Source: SD8 sp035528475 (GTDB taxonomy: Archaea; Halobacteriota; Methanomicrobia; Methanomicrobiales; Methanospirillaceae). Taken from it: 19,176 nt of DNA. The stretch spans positions 1 to 19,176 of the forward strand of contig DATKYO010000017.1 in NCBI GenBank assembly GCA_035528475.1. Direction: 5' to 3'. Numbering within the stretch: the stretch's first letter is position 1; every line of letters starts with the position of its first letter. The position numbers and the translations under genes are program-made. Under the pieces are notes generated by a model. That model was not told the origin of the DNA. It saw nothing but the letters and a program-made list of their open reading frames with translations, and did no database searches. Of this stretch, positions 13,680 to 19,176 are shown in pieces.

Positions 13680-14881
13680 GCCTTTTCTTAAAAGCCATAC
13701 CTGTCGATTCTGCGGTGCGCATCGTTCGAGAAATATCATCTCCAATGCCGGAAGAAATGGTCCCGATCGAGAGGTCCTACGACCGGGTGCTGGCCAGGGA
13801 TATCCCTGCCGACATCGATATACCGGGGTTCAATCGTTCTGTTGTTGACGGATACGCAGTGAAATCTTCCGACACTGCAGGCGCAGGCGAATCTGTTCCT
13901 GCCATGCTCCATCTCACAGGAATGATCACAATGGGTACCGAAGCCGGCCTGGAAATCCGGAGAGGCGAATGTGCATATATTCCCACGGGGGCAGAACTTC
14001 CGGGAGGCGCGGATGCAGCGGCAATGGTTGAATATTGTGACTCGCTTGGAGACCAGGTACTCATCAAGAAAGCCATGGCCCCGGGTGAAAATGTAGTGTG
14101 CCGGGGAGAAGATTTTGCTTCCGGGGAAAATGTCCTCCCAAAGGGAAGGCGCCTTTCCGTCCAGGACGTGGGAGTTCTTGCTGCAGTGGGTATTAATGAG
14201 GTTCCGGTCCGAAAGAAACCCAGAATCGGCGTCATTTCGACAGGTAATGAACTGGTAGAGGTATCGACCATACCCACAGGGGGGCAGGTGCGGGATGTGA
14301 ACAGTTACCTGTGCAGCTCGTTTCTTCTCTCCCTTGGATGTGAACATACGCTGTACGGAATCGTGAAAGATGATCGCGACTTGCTCAGGGCCGCTCTTCG
14401 GACAGCAACGGAAGAGTGTGACGGAGTCATAATTTCAGGCGGCAGCTCCAAGGACGATCGCGATATGAGTGCCGACCTGATCGGTGAAATAGGAGAAGTG
14501 ATGGCCCACGGGATAGCCATCTCACCCGGTAAGCCTACAATTATCGGCCGTTCAGGCGAGGTCCCAATCCTCGGTCTTCCGGGGCATCCCGCATCGGCAT
14601 TTGTTGTCCTTTTGATCATAGGGAGAGCACTCATTTCCGGCATGACCGGGGAGGAAAACGGGAGAATTGTAACAAATTGTGCTGTATTGGCCCAGAACAT
14701 CCCTTCTTCAAAAGGAAGAGAGGATTATGTCCGTGTTCGCTGCAAAGAGGGAATGGCATATCCACTTTTTGGCAAATCAGGTCTTCTTAATACTCTTGTC
14801 AGGAGTGATGGCATGATTCGTGTCCCTGCCGGGAGTGAGGGCATCGAAACAGGGGAGGATGTAGAGGTGATCCTGTGGTGA
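13676..14881 (+). CDS. moeA: Molybdopterin molybdenumtransferase MoeA
   Basis: A 401-residue MoeA, which inserts molybdate (or tungstate) into adenylylated molybdopterin, the last step of cofactor synthesis. All main family blocks are present: VDGYAV (57-62), PTGAELPGGAD (103-113), GVISTGNEL (185-193; archaeal N in place of the common D), SGGSSKDDRD (254-263), PGKPTIIG (284-291) and GLPGHPAS (300-307). Methanogens need the cofactor for formylmethanofuran dehydrogenase and formate dehydrogenase. The gene begins inside the stop of the four-Cys protein and ends inside the start of a second moeA, so the three form one operon. Two MoeA proteins may divide Mo and W use, which is an inference. Confidence 0.95.
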   Translation: MSLFLKAIPVDSAVRIVREISSPMPEEMVPIERSYDRVLARDIPADIDIPGFNRSVVDGYAVKSSDTAGAGESVPAMLHLTGMITMGTEAGLEIRRGECAYIPTGAELPGGADAAAMVEYCDSLGDQVLIKKAMAPGENVVCRGEDFASGENVLPKGRRLSVQDVGVLAAVGINEVPVRKKPRIGVISTGNELVEVSTIPTGGQVRDVNSYLCSSFLLSLGCEHTLYGIVKDDRDLLRAALRTATEECDGVIISGGSSKDDRDMSADLIGEIGEVMAHGIAISPGKPTIIGRSGEVPILGLPGHPASAFVVLLIIGRALISGMTGEENGRIVTNCAVLAQNIPSSKGREDYVRVRCKEGMAYPLFGKSGLLNTLVRSDGMIRVPAGSEGIETGEDVEVILW

Positions 14882-16731
14882 AACGCTACCTCACTCTTGT
14901 CTCACTGGACCAGGCCCTTGAGATTATTGAGAACGAATTTTCCCCTGTCCGGGTAACAGAGACCATTCCCGTGGAAGATGCAGTCGGAAGGGTGACCGCT
15001 GCACCGATCTTTACCCGGTACTCGGTTCCCGAGGTTCATCTCTCTGCCATGGATGGGATCGCAGTACGGAGCGAAGAGACTGCTGGGGCCAGCGAACTCA
15101 ACCCGGTCACCCTGGCATCTACGCAAAGGGTGAATACCGGAAATGTTGTGCCTGCCGAATATGATGCGGTTATCATGATTGAGGACGTCTGGGAGGAGAA
15201 CGGCAGATATACAATACGGAAGGCCGCCCCTCCATGGCAACATGTCCGCCCTGCAGGGGAGGATATCGCCGAATCAGAAATGGTTATCCCGTCCATGCAC
15301 TGCATCCGACCTCACGAAGTGGGCGCCCTTGCCACCTATGGGGTGACAGAACTGTCTGTACTCACGCTGCGTGTGGGATTGATACCCACCGGCAGCGAGC
15401 TGATTGCTCACGGGAACCGTCCGGCGCCTGGCCAGGTGGTGGAAAGCAATACCGTCATGGCTGCTTCCTGGCTCCGGTCATATGGTGCCACCTGCAAGCG
15501 GTACCCTATAACTGCGGACCAGCCGGAACTTATCCGGCAGGCACTGGAACTTGCGGTTGCCGAAAATGACCTGGTAATTGTATCTGCCGGATCATCAGCA
15601 GGAACCCGCGATTTCACCGCAGGGGTGATAGCCCAACTCGGGGAGGTACTGGTCCATGGGGTTGCAATAAAACCCGGAAAACCGGTAATAATCGGAAAGA
15701 TTGATGGAAAACCTGTGATAGGCATGCCGGGGTACCCCCTCTCCGCCCTGACTATCATACGAGAGATCCTGACAGCGTTCGTTGCCCGTCACGGGCTTTT
15801 GGTACCAATCCCTGATATGGCACTGGCCCGCCTCACAGCCACCATTCACTCGGACCTTGGCACTGACGAATTCGTACTCCTCTCCATTGGAAAGATCGGG
15901 AATAAGTATGTGGTAACCCCGCAGTCGCGCGGTTCGGGAGTGCAGATGAGTGCGATCAGGGCCAATGCGTATCTTAAAATTCAATCTGCGCTTGAAGGAT
16001 ACGAGATCGGGGAAGATGTCGCCGTCACCCTGATGGTACCGCCTGCCCAGGCAGACTCTTCAGTCCTTGTCACGGGAAGCCATGATCCTGTACTTGATTA
16101 CCTGGCCGAACTTGCCCAGAAAGGAGGGGTGGAGGTGCATTCCACCCACGTCGGTAGCATGGGTGGGCTGATCGCCCTGAAGCGCAGGGACTGCCATGCA
16201 GCCCCGATGCATCTCCTCTCGCCAGATGGAGATTATAACACTCATTATCTGGAGAAATACCTCCCAGGAGAAAGGTTGGCATTGCTCTGCATCGCCAAAA
16301 GAGAGCAGGGTATTGTCTCCCGGAAAGGATTCGGATTTGAGGATCTGCCCAATATCCGGTTTATCAACCGGCAAAAAGGATCAGGTACAAGGATCCTGTT
16401 TGACCACGAACTCGGGATTCACGGGGTTTCCCCTGATAAGATAGCAGGATACGACCGCGAGGTCACCACTCACCTCGGTGTGGCCCTTGCAGTGAAGAGC
16501 GGGGAGGCCGATGCCGGGATGTGTGTGTACAGCGCCGCACGAGCGCTTGGCCTGGAATTCGTGCCGGTTGCCAGCGAAAGATACGAACTGGCACTGCCGG
16601 AAGAGAACCTGGCCGATCCCCGCATTGAGGTGCTGGTAAAAGCCATTCGTTCAGACGGGTTCCGTGCTATCCTTGAAAAACTCGGCGGTTACGATTCGAC
16701 CGAAACCGGCGTGCTGCGTCAATTGCCCTGA
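14878..16731 (+). CDS. moeA: MoeA fused to a periplasmic-binding-protein-like domain
   Basis: A 617-residue fusion. Residues 1 to about 390 are a second MoeA with MDGIAV (58-63), IPTGSEL (169-175), SAGSSAGTRD (236-245), PGKPVIIG (266-273) and GMPGYPLS (282-289). From about residue 395 (SVLVTGSHDPVLDYLAEL) to the end is a PBP-like domain: NRQKGSGTRILFD is typical of the substrate loop, and AVKSGEADAGMCVYSAARALGLEF is the second lobe. It has no signal peptide, so it acts in the cytoplasm, perhaps sensing or delivering molybdate/tungstate to the MoeA part. MoeA-PBP fusions are known in archaea and some bacteria. GTG 14878 is preferred: GAGGTGA lies 7 bases upstream and the start overlaps the moeA stop by 4 bp (GTGA); GTG 14875 is also possible. 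Confidence 0.93.
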   Translation: MKRYLTLVSLDQALEIIENEFSPVRVTETIPVEDAVGRVTAAPIFTRYSVPEVHLSAMDGIAVRSEETAGASELNPVTLASTQRVNTGNVVPAEYDAVIMIEDVWEENGRYTIRKAAPPWQHVRPAGEDIAESEMVIPSMHCIRPHEVGALATYGVTELSVLTLRVGLIPTGSELIAHGNRPAPGQVVESNTVMAASWLRSYGATCKRYPITADQPELIRQALELAVAENDLVIVSAGSSAGTRDFTAGVIAQLGEVLVHGVAIKPGKPVIIGKIDGKPVIGMPGYPLSALTIIREILTAFVARHGLLVPIPDMALARLTATIHSDLGTDEFVLLSIGKIGNKYVVTPQSRGSGVQMSAIRANAYLKIQSALEGYEIGEDVAVTLMVPPAQADSSVLVTGSHDPVLDYLAELAQKGGVEVHSTHVGSMGGLIALKRRDCHAAPMHLLSPDGDYNTHYLEKYLPGERLALLCIAKREQGIVSRKGFGFEDLPNIRFINRQKGSGTRILFDHELGIHGVSPDKIAGYDREVTTHLGVALAVKSGEADAGMCVYSAARALGLEFVPVASERYELALPEENLADPRIEVLVKAIRSDGFRAILEKLGGYDSTETGVLRQLP

Positions 16732-17170
16732 CCGCTGCATCGGCAGGGGTCTGGCAGGCCACCACGCCTGGAATCTCCCAGCTCAAATAGCCAAAAACCG
16801 ACCTCCCTGTTTTTCGGGCGATAGCAAGTTCGCTCAGTGTCCCGTATGCCCCGCCCACGGCGACGAGGGCATCGGCTGTCTGGGCCACCACCACGTTCCG
16901 GGCATGCCCGAGATTGGTTCGAATCACCACGTCAAGGTAGTCGTTGCCGTCTCCTGTATCAGGGACAATTCCCACCGTGAGTCCCCCCGCTGACCTGGCA
17001 CCCCTGCATGCGGCCTCCATAACTCCGCCAAGCCCTCCGCAGCATATAATGCCTTTCTGCCCTGCAATTATCCTCCCGATCGTCTCCGCAGCATTATATT
17101 CATCTGAAGTGCAGTCAGCGGGACCGATTACCCCAACCTGCACAGCAGGTGCGTGCAAAACAGGATCCAT
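16667..17170 (-). CDS. TIGR00725 family protein (SLOG/LOG-like, nucleotide-binding)
   Basis: A 167-residue single-domain Rossmann protein of the TIGR00725 branch of the SLOG/lysine-decarboxylase-like superfamily. It shows VGVIGP (12-17), CGGLGGVMEAACRGA (44-58) and GGAYGTLSELAIA (106-118). The last contains the PGGxGTxxE-type loop that in LOG enzymes contacts a nucleotide phosphate, here with GGAYGT. Function is unproven: nucleotide binding, a phosphoribohydrolase-like activity or a signalling role are all possible. ATG 17170 is favoured by GGAGTGA 8 bases upstream; GTG 17182 or ATG 17179 would overlap the upstream aldehyde dehydrogenase. The last 65 bases overlap the end of the convergent moeA-PBP gene. 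Confidence 0.88.
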   Translation of the reverse strand: MDPVLHAPAVQVGVIGPADCTSDEYNAAETIGRIIAGQKGIICCGGLGGVMEAACRGARSAGGLTVGIVPDTGDGNDYLDVVIRTNLGHARNVVVAQTADALVAVGGAYGTLSELAIARKTGRSVFGYLSWEIPGVVACQTPADAAVRAIDAARRFRSNRNRRVFQG

Positions 17171-17178
17171 ACTCTTCA

Positions 17179-18615
17179 TCACTCCAACCCGCCTGCCCTG
17201 TTCACCGACAACAGTTTCAATTCGGTCATCTCTTCAATGGCATATTTCGGACCTTCCTTTCCAATACCCGACCATTTCACACCCCCGTATGGCATATGGT
17301 CCATCCTGAATGTCGGGATATCATTCACCTGAATTCCACCGGCCTCCGCATGCTCAAATGCATACATTGCCCTTCCGATATTCTGTGTGAATATTCCTAT
17401 CTGGAGACCGAAACGGCTTTCATTGGCCATTTTTATCGCTTCCCTGAACTCCTCGTACGGTGTGACGGTGATAACCGGCGCAAAGATTTCCTCCCGGCAC
17501 ACCCGCATCCCAGGGGTTGTATTCGCGAGGACCGTGGGCTTAAACAGCGCTCCCTCTGGTTTCTCTCCCCCGGCCAGTGCAACGGCTCCGGAATCCAGTG
17601 CTTCCTGCACTTTCCGAAAAGCCCGCTCTGCTGCGACGGGATCAATCATGGGACCGACATCAGTCTCACCATACCGCGGATCCCCCACGGAAAGCCGCTT
17701 TACCCCCTCCAGGATCATGTCCAGCGCCCGGTCATAGATATCGCGGTGGAGAAAGACCCGCTGGACAGATATACACACCTGCCCGGCATTGGCAAATCCC
17801 CCGGTTACGATACGTCCTGCGGCATAAGGGAGATGTGCATCATCGTGGACGACCGTGGCGGCATTGCCACCCAGTTCGAGGCAGACTCTTTTTCTGCCTG
17901 CCAGTTGTTTCAGGCGCCATCCCACTTCGGGGCTCCCGGTAAATGATAGGAGGGCAATACGGTCATCAGACACCAGCGGCTCAATCCTGGGCCCGGGACA
18001 CGGCACAACGCTTAGCGCTTCCCCGGGAAAACCCGCAGCGAGCGCCATCTCGCCGAGCATCAGTGTAGTGAGCGGCGTTGAAGATGCAGGTTTGATTATG
18101 ATGGAATTCCCTGCCGCTATTGCCGGACCCAGTTTATGGCAGGCCAGGTTGAGGGGAAAATTAAAAGGGATAATTCCCAGGACTGGTCCCAGGGGGAAGC
18201 GCCTGGTAACAGCTATCCTGCCCTCGCTTTCAGCAGACCAGTCCAGGGGGATGACTTCTCCTCCGATCCGTTTCGCCTCCTCCGCCGATACGCGGAGCGT
18301 TGAGATGGCCCGCAGGACCTCGCTCGATGCAAATGAACAGGTCTTGCCTCCTTCCAGCACCATGGTCTCCGCAAGCTCGTCGGATCTCTCCTTAACCTCA
18401 TCGGCCAGACGGGTCAGGATATCGGCCTTCCGGTATCCGGAGAGTTCCCGCGTGATTTCAAACCCACGGACGGCACAAACGAGCGCCTCTTCCAGGTCTT
18501 CCCGGCCGGCCTGGTATATCCTGCCTGCGACTTCCCCGGTATGGGGAAATATTATATCGACACGCTCATTACTCCGTCGCCAGTTCCCGCCAACTAAGAA
18601 TTCATGATCCTTCAT
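17179..18615 (-). CDS. NAD(P)-dependent aldehyde dehydrogenase (possible lactaldehyde dehydrogenase)
   Basis: A 478-residue aldehyde dehydrogenase with a complete active site: N152 in IPFNFPLN, K175 in IIIKPASSTP (cofactor), E247 in CLELGG (general base) and catalytic C281 in AGQVCISVQR. The cofactor motif FTGSPEVG (225-232) and the C-terminal EEIFAPV and GIQVNDIPTFRMDHMPYGGVKWSG also fit. In methanogens the closest well-known member is lactaldehyde dehydrogenase (CofA), which makes lactate for coenzyme F420. A glyceraldehyde-3-phosphate dehydrogenase (GapN-type) is the main alternative; family alone does not decide. A strong GGAGGAG 4 bases before ATG 18615 and a good promoter support expression. 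The next gene overlaps or lies close behind its stop. Confidence 0.93.
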   Translation of the reverse strand: MKDHEFLVGGNWRRSNERVDIIFPHTGEVAGRIYQAGREDLEEALVCAVRGFEITRELSGYRKADILTRLADEVKERSDELAETMVLEGGKTCSFASSEVLRAISTLRVSAEEAKRIGGEVIPLDWSAESEGRIAVTRRFPLGPVLGIIPFNFPLNLACHKLGPAIAAGNSIIIKPASSTPLTTLMLGEMALAAGFPGEALSVVPCPGPRIEPLVSDDRIALLSFTGSPEVGWRLKQLAGRKRVCLELGGNAATVVHDDAHLPYAAGRIVTGGFANAGQVCISVQRVFLHRDIYDRALDMILEGVKRLSVGDPRYGETDVGPMIDPVAAERAFRKVQEALDSGAVALAGGEKPEGALFKPTVLANTTPGMRVCREEIFAPVITVTPYEEFREAIKMANESRFGLQIGIFTQNIGRAMYAFEHAEAGGIQVNDIPTFRMDHMPYGGVKWSGIGKEGPKYAIEEMTELKLLSVNRAGGLE

Positions 18616-18618
18616 CGA

Positions 18619-18667
18619 CTCCTCCTTTTTTCTCTTCCCTTCCGTTCCTATTATACCCTTTCGGCTT
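18619..18667 (-). promoter_or_regulatory. BRE/TATA promoter and ribosome-binding site of the aldehyde dehydrogenase
   Basis: On the minus strand, CCGAAAG (BRE) is followed by GGTATAATAGG (TATA, about 18648-18658), and GGAGGAG lies at 18619-18625. A start near 18627 would give a short leader. It is among the clearest promoters in the window. Confidence 0.7.
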
Positions 18668-18736
18668 CAGCGCTGATATTTTCACTGGGCAGGAACTGAC
18701 GAGCCTCTTCCGTCAAAAACTACTTTGTCACGGCGG

Positions 18737-18749
18737 GACAATAATATTG
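18737..18749 (+). promoter_or_regulatory. TATA-like element upstream of ileS
   Basis: GGACAATAATATTG lies about 50 bases before the ileS GTG. A start near 18768-18772 would leave a leader of about 25-30 nt. No other AT-rich element is closer. Confidence 0.4.
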
Positions 18750-18797
18750 AAATACGTACATGCCCGCGTTCGGGTGTACCATCAACGGGGGATTTGG

Positions 18798-19176
18798 GTG
18801 AAAGAAGTCACCAGCAGTTACAGTTCCAAAGAGATTGAGGAATCTATCCAGCGTTTCTGGAATAAAGAGCGGATCTATGAAAAAACAAAAGAACTCCATA
18901 AAGAGGGCGAAGATTACTTTTTCGTAGATGGCCCTCCCTATACGACCGGGCATATCCACCTGGGGACTGCATGGAACAAGATCATCAAGGATTCCGTGCT
19001 CCGCTATACCCGTATGTGCGGGAGAAATGTCATCGCCCGGGCAGGATATGACATGCATGGCCTCCCCATTGAGGTACAGGTAGAGCAGCAGCTTGGGTTT
19101 GCCTCAAAAAAAGATATCGAGAGTTACGGCATAGATAAATTCATCGAAAACTGCCGCGATTTCGCAGGTAAAAACA
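18798..19176 (+). CDS. ileS: Isoleucyl-tRNA synthetase, N-terminal part (cut by window end)
   Basis: The first 126 codons of IleRS, which charges tRNA-Ile. The protein opens KEVTSSYSSKEIEESIQRFW, typical for archaeal IleRS. It carries YFFVDGPPYTTGHIHLGTAWNKIIKD with the class I HIGH motif as HIHLG, then RYTRMCG and AGYDMHGLPIEVQVE. The start is GTG 18798; upstream in-frame GTG 18774 and TTG 18747 are open but give an N-terminus unlike the family. The site GGGGGA 6 bases ahead is only a moderate ribosome-binding site. The gene is divergent from the aldehyde dehydrogenase across 182 bp. The rest, including the editing domain and KMSKS, lies beyond the window. Confidence 0.95.
   Translation, partial: MKEVTSSYSSKEIEESIQRFWNKERIYEKTKELHKEGEDYFFVDGPPYTTGHIHLGTAWNKIIKDSVLRYTRMCGRNVIARAGYDMHGLPIEVQVEQQLGFASKKDIESYGIDKFIENCRDFAGKN

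Noticed and set aside
16910..16930. TGGTTCGAATCACCA, looking like a tRNA T-arm and acceptor end
   Set aside because: It lies inside the TIGR00725 gene (VVIRTNLGHARN), and no anticodon or D-arm can be formed upstream. Chance match.
17149..17946. 265-codon plus-strand frame
   Set aside because: It is antisense to the aldehyde dehydrogenase, which has a complete active site.
1..19176. CRISPR array, mobile element, integrase or defence system
   Set aside because: No regularly spaced repeats, terminal inverted repeats, transposase motifs or tRNA-linked attachment site were seen. The gene content is core housekeeping.

Overview
The window is a compact stretch of a euryarchaeal methanogen chromosome, most likely order Methanomicrobiales (inferred from the family mix, no tree made). 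The evidence is two methanogenesis-marker genes, an archaeal histone, RFC large subunit, archaemetzincin, the ftsZ-secE-nusG-L11-L1-L10-P1 cluster, an archaeal-type D-aminoacyl-tRNA deacylase, tandem moeA genes and archaeal promoters (BRE/TATA). No integrase, transposase, CRISPR array, tRNA or rRNA was recognised; most of the window looks like vertically inherited core genome.

Layout, left to right. 1-155: 3' end of hisB (+) with a T-rich terminator. 163-530: a decayed HEAT-repeat gene (-). 763-969: histone (-). 1167-2953: methanogenesis marker 4 (mtxX) and marker 2 (-), overlapping by 4 bp. 3002-4417: rfcL (+), divergent from marker 2 across 48 bp. 4390-4824: UPF0146 protein (-), overlapping the rfcL tail; 4831-5376: archaemetzincin (+), 6 bp away in the divergent direction. 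5377-5692: non-coding, with a strong hairpin terminator for the ABC operon. 5693-7368: two-gene ABC-2 exporter (-). 7369-7865: mostly non-coding, with a ribosomal-operon terminator and a possible 25-residue membrane peptide. 7866-13423: one long minus-strand cluster dtdA-ftsZ-secE-nusG // rpl11-rpl1-rpl10-rpl12, with a T8 terminator and a new promoter between nusG and rpl11. 13503-16731 (+): a 58-aa four-cysteine protein, moeA, and a moeA fused to a periplasmic-binding-protein-like domain, all joined by 4-bp overlaps. 16667-18615 (-): a SLOG/TIGR00725 protein and an aldehyde dehydrogenase (possible lactaldehyde dehydrogenase of F420 synthesis). 18798-end (+): ileS, cut by the window edge.

The genes fall into informational functions (clamp loader, chromatin, ribosomal stalk, translocon, Spt5/NusG, IleRS, tRNA proofreading), division (FtsZ) and methanogen cofactor supply (molybdopterin insertion, possibly F420, and the two marker proteins of unknown role). 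The best leads for new biology are the uncharacterised 58-aa Cys protein translationally coupled to two MoeA proteins, the L1 mRNA hairpins, an L10/P0 without the usual stalk tail, and the broken HEAT gene. I see no clear novel defence or mobile system.
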